38,307 nucleotides of DNA from Candidatus Doudnabacteria bacterium (GTDB lineage Bacteria; Patescibacteriota; Doudnabacteria; UBA920). A program made the translations under genes and the position numbers. The notes beneath the pieces are model-generated. The model was given only the letters and a program-made list of their open reading frames with translations. It made no database searches and had not been told where the DNA came from. Where the stretch lies: the NCBI GenBank assembly GCA_023245895.1, contig JAHFJJ010000008.1, positions 7,594 to 45,900 on the forward strand, in the 5' to 3' direction. Numbering within the stretch: position 1 is the first letter of the stretch; every line of letters begins with the position of its first letter. Positions 7,172 to 14,234 of the stretch are shown in pieces.

Positions 7172-7436
7172 CGGGTCAATCATCCCTCACGTCGTTCAGT
7201 ATAAAATTACTCGGCTTTGCTGTTGGAATTTTATACTTCACTTTGTTCGGAATGTTGCCCCTCTCCCCAAATTTTCCTTGTGAAAACCAAGGATGAAAAT
7301 TTGGGGGCCCCCGAGGGCTCCCAAAAATTCCAATAAGCAATATCTAAGGAATTTTTGGGAAAAAGGAGCACTTTGCGCAGGGCGTGAGATTTTGATCCTT
7401 AAATCAAAATTGAACGCCCGGAGAAAAGTGCGACGT
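7172..7436 (+). other. Array of consecutive hairpins between two tRNA-Arg genes
   Basis: The 265-base spacer holds no convincing gene. It contains four successive inverted repeats: AGTATAAAATT/AATTTTATACT (7198-7208 with 7227-7237), CCCCAAATTTT.../...AAAATTTGGGG (7265-7306), TCCCAAAAATTCC/GGAATTTTTGGGA (7319-7331 with 7348-7360), and ATTTTGAT/ATCAAAAT inside GGGCGT/ACGCCC (7380-7419). Outer partial pairing extends several stems. It may be a processed spacer RNA or a decayed repeat element. Confidence 0.6.
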
Positions 7437-7511
7437 GGTTCCGTAGCTCAATGGATAGAGCAGTGCTCTTCTAAGGCATTGATGTTGGTTCGATTCCAAC
7501 CGGGACCACCA
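7437..7511 (+). tRNA. tRNA-Arg (anticodon TCT)
   Basis: Acceptor GGTTCCG / CGGGACC (one G-U pair), D-arm GCTC...GAGC, anticodon loop CTTCTAA with anticodon TCT (reads AGA/AGG), T-arm GTTGG-TTCGATT-CCAAC, discriminator A and encoded CCA. The 14-base sequence CACCACGGGTCAAT at its end also follows the upstream tRNA-Arg, pointing to a shared origin of the two 3' flanks. Confidence 0.95.
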
Positions 7512-7534
7512 CGGGTCAATTACAATCCAATTTT

Positions 7535-7561
7535 AAAAACCCCTCGTAAGAGGGGTTTTAT
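7535..7561. terminator. Terminator after the tRNA-Arg pair
   Basis: AAAACCCCT / AGGGGTTTT stem with a six-base loop; A and T runs on both sides make it suitable for the tRNA transcript on the plus strand and for the convergent membrane-protein gene. Confidence 0.8.
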
Positions 7562-7575
7562 AATATTATTGTAAA

Positions 7576-8571
7576 TTAAGCGGCAGAAGCCAAATATTTC
7601 CTGTTTATCCTCACCGCGTAATAGCCTACCGCCATAATGGCCAAGCCGGCCAAAACCAGGGCCAAAGGCCAGCCAAGTCCTTCGCTAAAGTACTCCGAAG
7701 TAAGTTTTAAAATATAACCCACCAAAAAAAGGGAACCAAAAACCAAAAAAGATTTGCTTTTTACATACACGCTCAGGAAAATTATGCCAAAGACAAGCAA
7801 AGGGTAAATTAATTCCCAAAAAGCGTTTTGGTCCGGGCTCCATCCGCCCAAAGACATTGCCGCGCCCAAAAAGAAAACACTGCCAAAAGCGTATAAAATC
7901 CCGCTTAAGGCTTTCTGGAAAGTTGAGCTTAAGTAATATCCCACTAGCATATAAGCAAGGCCCATTGTAAGTATGCGGTACTCCCAAATTTTGGAAGAAT
8001 TTTGGTAAGTAAGGTTGTCGCCGACCAAAATGTTGATGATAAAATGGAAAAATCCGGTGGCAAAAATAATGCCAAAAAACAAAAGGATGGTCTGGCGGAA
8101 AAAATAAAACGCGCCCAAATAAACTGCCGTCAGCAGGAAGAAGATAAAAAGCTGGGTGGAGTTGGAACCTAAATCCACGGACATTTCCCTAAAAGTTACT
8201 TCCAAAGCCATAGGCGCCAGCATACCGGAAATAAGGAAAAACGCCTGGGAAATTTTTTGGAAGTTTTCGTATTTATGCAAAAGCGCGGCCGTAACAAAAC
8301 AGGCAACCATACTGCCCAGCGTAACCAGCACCCTTAAAGGCGAAGAAAAACTTTCCCAATTTTGATAGCACAAAACCACAATGCCCAAAAATACAATTGC
8401 CCCGCCAATGTAGTACATTATCTCCGAAAGGCTAAAAGCAGGAGCAGACGGCGGTTCTGGAACAGTAACCGCGGACGGCGGAAAAGCCGCCAAAACTTCG
8501 GCCTGGGACAGCTGTCCCTGCCGCGCCATTAAACTTATTTCGTTAAGCAATTGTTGTTTATCCATGGTCAA
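7576..8571 (-). CDS. Polytopic membrane protein, DUF2157-like, function unknown
   Basis: A 331-residue protein. A cytosolic N-terminus of about 45 residues contains a short helical motif ('LLNEISLMARQGQLSQAEVLAAF') of the type seen before DUF2157-like membrane regions. It is followed by roughly ten hydrophobic segments from 'IMYYIGGAIVFLGIVVL' to the C-terminal 'LALVLAGLAIMAVGYYAV'. No catalytic motif is visible. The upstream gene for a membrane-anchored protein ends 17 bases before its start, so the two form an operon. An alternative start two codons downstream (MDKQ) is equally possible. Confidence 0.65.
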   Translation of the reverse strand: MTMDKQQLLNEISLMARQGQLSQAEVLAAFPPSAVTVPEPPSAPAFSLSEIMYYIGGAIVFLGIVVLCYQNWESFSSPLRVLVTLGSMVACFVTAALLHKYENFQKISQAFFLISGMLAPMALEVTFREMSVDLGSNSTQLFIFFLLTAVYLGAFYFFRQTILLFFGIIFATGFFHFIINILVGDNLTYQNSSKIWEYRILTMGLAYMLVGYYLSSTFQKALSGILYAFGSVFFLGAAMSLGGWSPDQNAFWELIYPLLVFGIIFLSVYVKSKSFLVFGSLFLVGYILKLTSEYFSEGLGWPLALVLAGLAIMAVGYYAVRINRKYLASAA

Positions 8572-8588
8572 TTGTTAATTGTTGTTGC

Positions 8589-9125
8589 CTACTCTATCCA
8601 ACCTAAAAACTGGATATCATAATAATTATTGCCGGTTATTTTTAAGTTAAGCTTGTGGCTGCGGTTGTGGCCTTTTATAAACCAGCTGTTGTAGTCGCGG
8701 CCACCGCCTGCAAACAGAAAGTCTCCCCCGCCGTAGTTGCCGCGTTCTACTGTGTAGCCGTCAGGCGATACGGAAGAAGCGTCTAGCTTATAGCTTTGCG
8801 CCTGGGCAAAACTTATTTCCGTAGATTCGTCCCTTGCGGAATCATACAGGTAAAAATGCGGCAGATTGGCATCGGGCTTATAGACAGGCGGGATGCCTGG
8901 GGCCGGCGACGGCACTTCGTTGTAGACCAAATGCCCTCCGCTAACCACATATTCGCGCCTGCCTGAAGCTGAATCGTAATAATAACTGTTACTGCCCGTC
9001 ATATAGACAAAATTATACTGGGGCTTCTTGCCCCATGACGGCAAATAAATAAACGCCGCGACCAGGATAATCATTACCACCGGAATGCAAAGCGCAATAA
9101 TTAAAGGTAAATTCTTTTTATTCAT
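8589..9125 (-). CDS. Membrane-anchored extracytoplasmic protein, function unknown
   Basis: A 178-residue protein with one N-terminal transmembrane helix (about residues 7-28, after MNKKN). The outer domain is rich in Tyr, Ser, Gly and Asn. It has a proline segment ('PSPAPGIPPVYKP') and a beta-rich tail ending 'YYDIQFLGWIE'. No family is recognised. It is the first gene of the operon with the DUF2157-like protein. On its strand TATAAT (9135-9140) lies nine bases before ATG, giving a very short leader; the promoter is divergent from that of rluB. Confidence 0.6.
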   Translation of the reverse strand: MNKKNLPLIIALCIPVVMIILVAAFIYLPSWGKKPQYNFVYMTGSNSYYYDSASGRREYVVSGGHLVYNEVPSPAPGIPPVYKPDANLPHFYLYDSARDESTEISFAQAQSYKLDASSVSPDGYTVERGNYGGGDFLFAGGGRDYNSWFIKGHNRSHKLNLKITGNNYYDIQFLGWIE

Positions 9126-9134
9126 AATGCTGTC

Positions 9135-9165
9135 ATTATACCATATTTAGCAAGAATGATATACT
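9135..9165. promoter_or_regulatory. Divergent -10 elements for the membrane operon and rluB
   Basis: Minus strand: TATAAT at 9135-9140. Plus strand: extended TGATATACT, -10 TATACT at 9160-9165, seven bases before the rluB ATG. The 47-base gap between the two start codons therefore holds both cores, and at least the rluB mRNA is predicted leaderless. Confidence 0.55.
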
Positions 9166-9172
9166 GTAATGT

Positions 9173-9859
9173 ATGGAAGAACGCGTGCAAAAATTTATTA
9201 GTTCGGCCGGTGTGGCCAGCCGCAGGAAGGCCGAGGAATTTATAAAATCCGGCCAGGTTATTATTAATGGCAAAAAAGCCAAACTCGGCGACAAGGTTGA
9301 CCCTGAAAAAGACACCGTAAAAGTTTACGGCAAAGTTGTTAAGCCGGCTGAAGAAAAAATTTATGTGATGATGAACAAGCCTGTTGGCTATGTGGTAAGC
9401 AAAAGCGACCCCAAAGGCAAAAAAACTGTGTTTGATATTCTGCCCGAAGACTTAAGGACTAAAGTCTGGAACGTGGGCCGTTTGGATTTTGACACAGAAG
9501 GATTGCTGATTATGACCAACGACGGCGAGTTGACGCAACAACTCGCGCACCCCAGTTTTGAGCACGAAAAAGAATACGAAGTCAGCACCCAGGAAGAGCC
9601 GACAGACGGCCAGCTGGAACACTTAAGGACCGGCGTGGAAATTTCCACGGGCACAACTTACCCGGCGCAGGTGAAACAGCGGGACGGTAAAGTGCGAATT
9701 ACTATACACGAGGGCAAAAAACGCCAGGTAAGAAGGATGTTCTCTGCCGTGGGGCTTACCGTTACCGCGCTAAAAAGAATAAGGCTTAATAAACTGACTT
9801 TACCAAATAATTTACCAGTCGGGCAATTCATAAAAATTAAAAAGGAAGATATTATTTAA
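9173..9859 (+). CDS. rluB: rRNA pseudouridine synthase, RsuA/RluB family
   Basis: A 228-residue enzyme that isomerises a uridine in rRNA. The N-terminal S4 RNA-binding domain covers residues 3-60 ('RVQKFISSAGVASRRKAEEFI'). The catalytic domain has 'VMMNKPVGYVVS' (65-76) and the active-site motif 'GRLDFDTEGLLIMTNDG' with Asp105. 'HEGKKRQVRRMFSAVG' near 190-205 is the conserved C-terminal motif. RluB modifies 23S and RsuA 16S rRNA; the RluB-type assignment is by general resemblance. The next gene's ATG follows this stop codon directly, so the two are translationally coupled. No Shine-Dalgarno is visible; the -10 box lies seven bases before ATG. Confidence 0.9.
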   Translation: MEERVQKFISSAGVASRRKAEEFIKSGQVIINGKKAKLGDKVDPEKDTVKVYGKVVKPAEEKIYVMMNKPVGYVVSKSDPKGKKTVFDILPEDLRTKVWNVGRLDFDTEGLLIMTNDGELTQQLAHPSFEHEKEYEVSTQEEPTDGQLEHLRTGVEISTGTTYPAQVKQRDGKVRITIHEGKKRQVRRMFSAVGLTVTALKRIRLNKLTLPNNLPVGQFIKIKKEDII

Positions 9860-10672
9860 ATGTTACAACCACACCACCATAGAATAGTAGCCTATGTTTT
9901 AGCCGGAGCAATACTGTGCGCTCTGGCTGTTAATTATATTAACAGGCATTACCAGCCGGCCAAAGATTTTGAACAAATAACCGCAGAAGCCCCAAGAGTA
10001 CCCTCGCCCAATCCCCCGCCAACCCCAAAGCCCGCGCAGCCAACCCCAAACCCTGGACAGCCCAGCCCCGCACCCTCCCCAACTCCTGCGCCGCCAAAAA
10101 CTTTTTTACTCAAAGTCCCCTTTACTTCCCAGGCGCCCACAGCCAACTGGGACGAACTCCATAACGAATCCTGCGAGGAAGCCAGCGCCATTATGGCTTA
10201 CAGCTATTACCAGGGAGAAACCAAACCTACCCTGCCGCCTGCGTTTGTGGAACAGGAAATTACCAAACTCACCCAGTGGGAAGAAAACCACTTTGGCTAC
10301 CATTTGGACATCAACTCCCAGGAAACCGCGCAAATGGTAAGGGAAGTTTACGGGCTAAACGCGAAAATCCTAACCAACTTTTCGGAAGATGATATAAAAA
10401 CCGAACTTAACCAAAACCATTTAGTGCTCTTCCCCAGCAACGGCAAACTTTTGGGCAACCCCAACTTTAGGAGCCCCGGGCCGCCTTACCACATGATAGT
10501 TATAAAAGGCTACTCCTCCAGCCAGTTTATTACCAACGACCCGGGCACGCGCAAAGGCATGAACTACCCCTACTCCTACACAACTTTGTACAACGCCAAC
10601 GGCAACTTCGATCATGCGTCACATGTGGTGGATTTAAAAGACAAGAATGTTATAGTGGTTTGGCCGCGCTAA
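9860..10672 (+). CDS. Membrane-anchored C39-like cysteine peptidase
   Basis: A 270-residue protein. A single N-terminal membrane segment (about residues 9-26) is followed by a proline-rich spacer (about 44-80) and a C39_2-type papain-fold domain. The catalytic pair is Cys105 in 'HNESCEEASAIMA' and His211 in 'PPYHMIVIKGY'. 'FITNDPGTRKG' (near 223-233) supplies the Asn/Asp of the triad, and 'LKVPFTSQAP' is the typical domain entry. It should act outside the membrane on peptides or cell-wall proteins. Its ATG abuts the rluB stop codon, so it is expressed from the same transcript although no functional link is evident. Confidence 0.82.
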   Translation: MLQPHHHRIVAYVLAGAILCALAVNYINRHYQPAKDFEQITAEAPRVPSPNPPPTPKPAQPTPNPGQPSPAPSPTPAPPKTFLLKVPFTSQAPTANWDELHNESCEEASAIMAYSYYQGETKPTLPPAFVEQEITKLTQWEENHFGYHLDINSQETAQMVREVYGLNAKILTNFSEDDIKTELNQNHLVLFPSNGKLLGNPNFRSPGPPYHMIVIKGYSSSQFITNDPGTRKGMNYPYSYTTLYNANGNFDHASHVVDLKDKNVIVVWPR

Positions 10673-10691
10673 CCACGCTAAGCGTGGTTAG
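10669..10691. repeat. 23-base palindrome over the peptidase stop codon
   Basis: CTAACCACGCT and AGCGTGGTTAG flank a single A. It includes the stop codon. No T-run follows, so termination is more likely at 10755-10800. Confidence 0.55.
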
Positions 10692-10754
10692 CCATGCGAC
10701 GAGCGGACTAAGCGTAACTGGACTTCCGCTGAGTGCAAATAAAATTTTTATCAG

Positions 10755-10800
10755 TTAGTCTAAAAAAGCTACATTTGTATAATTTTTAGACTAATTTTTT
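10755..10800 (+). terminator. Terminator of the rluB/peptidase unit
   Basis: TTAGTCTAAAAA (10755-10766) pairs with TTTTTAGACTAA (10783-10794), followed by TTTTTT. Although AT-rich, it has the form of an intrinsic terminator. Confidence 0.6.
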
Positions 10801-10835
10801 GAACAAAAAATATTGCCATAGTCTAGAAATAAATT

Positions 10836-10966
10836 TTGTCGTTGCGAATGCAAACGGAGAAATCTTATTCCAACGAAGAGATTGCTTCGTCGCCCATTCG
10901 GCCACGCTCAGGGCGCCTTGAGCCCAGTCGAAAGGCGGATGCACTCCTAGCAATGACACAATGACA
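10836..10966. repeat. Dispersed inverted repeat, TTGTCATTGCGAG type (copy B)
   Basis: TTGTCGTTGCGAA begins and AGCAATGACA ends this unit, with GAGATTGCTTCGTCG inside, as in copy A (5194-5274). A second well-known repeat word, GGGCGCCTTGAGCCCAGTCGA (10913-10933), is nested in it. The 500-base gap 10673-11195 otherwise holds the terminator above and the folded region 11043-11125; no gene is seen. Confidence 0.6.
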
Positions 10967-11042
10967 GATTACACACATACTCATACAAACAAATCGCTCC
11001 TCATATTGGGGCGGCTTTTTGTTGTATGGATGCGAAGTGTCC

Positions 11043-11125
11043 TGTAGTTAGCCCATTTATGGGCTGTTTTATATTAACAGCTGATAAGCTTGCCCCGCAC
11101 CCCGACGCGGGATCAGCTAACTACA
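11043..11125 (+). ncRNA. Folded leader RNA candidate with three-way junction
   Basis: Outer stem TGTAGTTAG (11043-11051) with CTAACTACA (11117-11125) encloses a hairpin GCCCATTTATGGGC (11051-11064). A second arm pairs AGCTGAT (11079-11085) with ATCAGCT (11112-11118) and continues as CCCGC/GCGGG (11094-11098 with 11107-11111). Two bases are shared between stems, so they compete at the junction. It ends 70 bases before the next gene and may be its leader or a repeat. Confidence 0.4.
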
Positions 11126-11195
11126 TGGGATACGAAGCCTTGCTAATTTAAGCCTTTTATGCTAAAAATAACTATCTTGTCCGCAGGAGGAACAA

Positions 11196-11648
11196 ATGTC
11201 CACTTCAAAATTCAAAAAAATCGGGATTGCGATTTGGGTATTTTTTACTCCATTCGTAATTTATCCCATAGTCAGGTACTTCCCCATACTCGGCGTCATC
11301 TCCAAGCTTCTGGCGGTATTGTGCCTCGTCTCTCTTATTGGGGCTCTTATCGGGCTCTGCTTCCCTGAAGCAGTTGATGCGGTTTTATATAGAGTAGGAA
11401 AACCAATGGACAAACTTGGCCTCTGCACGCCGGGTTTCGGGATTTTCGCTTCCCTTATAATTTTTGCCACAAAAACATACGGGCCATTAATTGCCCTACC
11501 TTCCTGCGTAGCAGTAGCAACAATAGGTGTTGTAATTTTTTGGTTTACTGCCGTGGTAATGCGCCTATTATACAATATTGCAGCAAGAGGTAACAAAACG
11601 CATGACATAATAGGCGAAGGGATGAAGAATTACCGTTCAAGTGGATAA
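11196..11648 (+). CDS. Four-helix membrane protein, function unknown
   Basis: A 150-residue protein with four predicted membrane segments (about residues 8-28, 31-54, 80-97 and 100-126) and a polar C-terminal tail ('NIAARGNKTHDIIGEGMKNYRSSG'). No family is recognised. The start is fixed by CAGGAGG five bases before ATG. The gene is monocistronic, with a folded region upstream and a strong terminator directly after. It belongs to the set of uncharacterised genes in this window that have near-perfect ribosome binding sites. Confidence 0.65.
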   Translation: MSTSKFKKIGIAIWVFFTPFVIYPIVRYFPILGVISKLLAVLCLVSLIGALIGLCFPEAVDAVLYRVGKPMDKLGLCTPGFGIFASLIIFATKTYGPLIALPSCVAVATIGVVIFWFTAVVMRLLYNIAARGNKTHDIIGEGMKNYRSSG

Positions 11649-11657
11649 AAAAGTTTT

Positions 11658-11701
11658 CAGGGTTCTTTGCGCAGCACGCGCCGAGAACCCTGTTTTTTTT
11701 A
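11658..11701 (+). terminator. Strong intrinsic terminator
   Basis: CAGGGTTCT / AGAACCCTG stem followed by eight T residues, ten bases after the membrane-protein stop codon. Confidence 0.9.
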
Positions 11702-11765
11702 TGCAAAATAAAAAAGCGGGCGGACAGTGTTATTCACACCGCCGCCGCGCTAAACAAAAATGCAC

Positions 11766-12254
11766 CTAGATCGCCCACGGAACCGGATCGCCATGGATCT
11801 CAAGAATCCGCTGCAGGCTAAAGTCCTGCACTATTCCATTATGGTTATGGATTGTTATGATTCGGGTATCCGGCCGGGCTTCGGGCAAACCTGACAAGAA
11901 AGGCCTGCAATCTTCGCATGGATGCAAAGTGTCAGACTTAATGCCGCTCCCGCCATCGGGCTGTGGTAAACCGGCTACCGCAAGCGCGATAATCAGTTCA
12001 TAGCCGTTTGAGCGAGCGTAGCACGACGTGGTCATTTCACCGCAAAATTTACTTTTGCCTTCCAAAGGCTTGGCGTTTGCGGCTCTGAAGATCCTGTAGC
12101 GCTCAGTCAAACCAATGCCTTTGGGGCGATAAAAGAATCCGGCGCACCCTACCTTAAAACCGCGGTAGGAGAACCCTCTTTCAGCGGTTGACCGAGCAAT
12201 ACGAATCAAATCAGGTCTGACGCGCTGAAGCGCTTCTAAATGTCTACTTTCCAT
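11766..12254 (-). CDS. Cytidine deaminase-like zinc hydrolase
   Basis: A 162-residue protein with the cytidine/deoxycytidylate deaminase pattern. Substrate-side motif 'FSYRGFKVGCAGF' lies at residues 28-40, the first zinc ligand and catalytic glutamate at C71-G72-E73 ('FCGEMTTSCYA'), and the second zinc pair at P112-C113-E-D-C116 ('HPCEDCRPFL'). The usual first motif is C/H-A-E; here it is C-G-E. Length is a little above tetrameric CDAs (about 130). Family members deaminate cytidine, deoxycytidine, blasticidin or guanine-related bases; the substrate is not determined. AAGGAG lies eight bases before ATG. A strong promoter and a foldable 90-base leader precede it. Confidence 0.78.
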   Translation of the reverse strand: MESRHLEALQRVRPDLIRIARSTAERGFSYRGFKVGCAGFFYRPKGIGLTERYRIFRAANAKPLEGKSKFCGEMTTSCYARSNGYELIIALAVAGLPQPDGGSGIKSDTLHPCEDCRPFLSGLPEARPDTRIITIHNHNGIVQDFSLQRILEIHGDPVPWAI

Positions 12255-12348
12255 TCCTCCTGCTCCTTTTCAGTCTTGAAATTTTAATCCGCTATCGTGG
12301 TAAAAGTGCCCAAAAGACACTGCTAACACCATAGTAGATTAGCCTTAT

Positions 12349-12378
12349 ATTATAGCACAAAATGGCTTATCTTGTCAA
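12349..12378 (-). promoter_or_regulatory. Strong promoter of the deaminase-like gene
   Basis: Minus strand TTGACA (12373-12378), 18-base spacer, TATAAT (12349-12354) with TG extension. The leader down to ATG is about 90 bases and can fold: GTGTC/GGCAC hairpin inside GGT/ACC and CTAT/ATAG pairings. Confidence 0.75.
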
Positions 12379-12400
12379 CACCAAAAAACACACTTTTAAG

Positions 12401-12456
12401 TGTAGTTGCTCGATTTATCGATCCGCCTAGGCGGACTGATAAATCAGGCAACTACA
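12401..12456. terminator. Long hairpin downstream of the ABC transporter gene
   Basis: TGTAGTTGC...CGATTTATCG pairs imperfectly with TGATAAATCAG...GCAACTACA around the apex CCGCCTAGGCGG (12423-12434). It lies 18 bases past the ABC transporter stop codon and could end that operon or be a dispersed palindrome. Confidence 0.55.
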
Positions 12457-12473
12457 ATCGAACACGTTAAACG

Positions 12474-14231
12474 TCAATTGTTAATCGTACTTTCACTTTC
12501 CCCTATTTGCTGTCTCCACATAGCATAGTACAAACCTTTTTGGTCAATTAATTCCTGGTGCGGGCCTTGCTCAACTATTTTACCTTTTTCCAAAACGTAA
12601 ATCCTGTCAGCATGTAAAATTGTAGAAAGGCGGTGGGCAATTAAAACAGTAATCTGCTCCATGTTTTTGCTAAGGCTCCGGATGGTGGCGGTAATTTGTT
12701 CTTCGGTTAAAGAATCAAGCGAAGATGTGGCTTCATCAAAAACCAAAAGCTTAGGCTTGCGCAATAAAGCGCGGGCAATGGAAAGCCTTTGCTTTTCGCC
12801 GCCGGAAACTTTTACGCCGCCTTCGCCAATTACGGTATCTAACCCTTTGACAGCCCTTTGCATTAGGCTGTCGGCCGCGGATCTTTTTAATGCCTGATGC
12901 AGCTCTTCGTCCGTTGCGTTAGGGCTCACAAATTTTAAGTTGTCCCGAATACTGCCGGCAAAAAGCTGAGTGTCCTGGGTCACAAGGCCAATTTGCGCGC
13001 GCAGTTCTTCCAGGTCAGACTCTGCCATGTCCGTAGTGTTGTAAAAAATCTTGCCGTGGCCCGGACGGTAAAGCCCGACTAAAAGTTTTACCAATGTAGT
13101 TTTACCGCTGCCCGATGGCCCAACAAAAGCTATGGTCTCCCCTTTTCCCGCACTAAAACTAATCCCGTCCAAAGCATTACGATTTGCCGTTAAATGCTTA
13201 AAACTCACAGTGTCAAGGGTGACCCTTGACACTAGGCCTATACTTTTTGGATTTTGGGCCAGGGGCTCTTTGGGGCTGTCCATAATACTTTTAAAGTTGT
13301 TCAAACTGGCCTGCGCTTCGCGGTAGGACTGGATAACATTGCCCAGCTCTTGCAGAGGATTAAACAAAAAGAAAGAGTAAATCCACAAAGAAAAGAACTG
13401 GCCCAAAGAAAGCGCGCGGGTAAAGACCAGGTACATCATTACAAAAAGTATTACGGTACGCAAAAAATTTATGGCCGTGCCCTGCACAAAGCTTAAAGAA
13501 CGGATATATTTTACCTTTTGCAGTTCCAGCTTTAAAATTTCGCCTGTGGTGTCGTTGAGCCTTTTTACTTCCTGGCCGGAAAGCCCCATGGATTTTACCA
13601 GTTCAATGTTGCGAAGTGATTCCGTGGTGGAGCCGGCCAAAGCCGTAGTTTGGGCGACAATTTTAATTTGTACGCTTTTTATTTTTTTGCTCAGGACAGA
13701 GCTTAAGATTGCCAGCAAAGGCACCATGCCCAAATACACGGCCGCAATGACCCAGTTAACCGCGAAAGCGTAAACTATTACAAAAATAAACCCAACCAGC
13801 GTGGTAAACAAAACATTAATAAAAGCGGTTATGAGTTTTTCAATGTCCAACCTGACTTTTTGCAATTTTTCCAAAGTCTCCCCGCTCCTTTGGTCCTCAA
13901 ACACCTGGTAAGGCAATTGCAAAGAATGGGCCAGGCCGTCGGTGTACATTTTTGCCCCTAAGCGCTGGGTGATGGTATTTACGTAAAAATCCTGGAAATT
14001 TTTAGCCACCCTGGAAACAAAGTTGGTGCCCATGGACAAAAGCAAAAGTATTCCCACCCCGCGAAAAAAATCCGACCGCGTAAGCGCTTCAAACTTGGTA
14101 ACGTAATTGTCCAAAATCAGCCGGAACAAATACGGGTCCAGCAGGGAAAAAACCTGGTTTATGCCGGCCAAAACCAAAGCCAGCACAATTAGCTTCCAGT
14201 AGCGCTTCAGGTATTTTAGGAGTATTTGCAT
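12474..14231 (-). CDS. ABC exporter, fused permease and ATPase (MsbA-like)
   Basis: A 585-residue half-transporter. Six membrane helices lie in residues 10-300. The nucleotide-binding domain (about 335-575) has Walker A 'GPSGSGKTT' (371-379), Q-loop 'LVTQDTQ', signature 'VSGGEKQR' (475-482), Walker B 'LLVFDEATSSLD' (495-506) and H-loop His533. It should work as a homodimer exporting lipids, peptides or drugs; the substrate is unknown. It starts three bases after the NRAMP-like gene and is the last gene of that operon. A perfect 25-base palindrome (13209-13233) lies in the linker between membrane and ATPase domains and encodes 'LVSRVTLDT' without disturbing the frame. Confidence 0.92.
   Translation of the reverse strand: MQILLKYLKRYWKLIVLALVLAGINQVFSLLDPYLFRLILDNYVTKFEALTRSDFFRGVGILLLLSMGTNFVSRVAKNFQDFYVNTITQRLGAKMYTDGLAHSLQLPYQVFEDQRSGETLEKLQKVRLDIEKLITAFINVLFTTLVGFIFVIVYAFAVNWVIAAVYLGMVPLLAILSSVLSKKIKSVQIKIVAQTTALAGSTTESLRNIELVKSMGLSGQEVKRLNDTTGEILKLELQKVKYIRSLSFVQGTAINFLRTVILFVMMYLVFTRALSLGQFFSLWIYSFFLFNPLQELGNVIQSYREAQASLNNFKSIMDSPKEPLAQNPKSIGLVSRVTLDTVSFKHLTANRNALDGISFSAGKGETIAFVGPSGSGKTTLVKLLVGLYRPGHGKIFYNTTDMAESDLEELRAQIGLVTQDTQLFAGSIRDNLKFVSPNATDEELHQALKRSAADSLMQRAVKGLDTVIGEGGVKVSGGEKQRLSIARALLRKPKLLVFDEATSSLDSLTEEQITATIRSLSKNMEQITVLIAHRLSTILHADRIYVLEKGKIVEQGPHQELIDQKGLYYAMWRQQIGESESTINN
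13209..13233. repeat. In-frame perfect 25-base palindrome in the ABC transporter linker
   Basis: AGTGTCAAGGGT and ACCCTTGACACT flank a single G. The insert sits between the transmembrane and ATPase domains, where additions are tolerated. It resembles intergenic palindromic repeats that have become translated. Confidence 0.7.
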
Positions 14232-14234
14232 AAT

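Noticed and set aside
6939-7172. Minus-strand open frame over the first tRNA-Arg
   Set aside because: It is the complement of the tRNA and its promoter, a well-known spurious protein pattern, with no ribosome site.
7293-7574. Plus-strand open frame over the hairpin spacer and second tRNA-Arg
   Set aside because: It runs through the tRNA and its terminator and its composition follows the inverted repeats.
10990-11025. Terminator at CGCTCCTCATATTGGGGCGG
   Set aside because: The stem is short with G-U pairs and no gene ends there; it is probably part of repeat debris.
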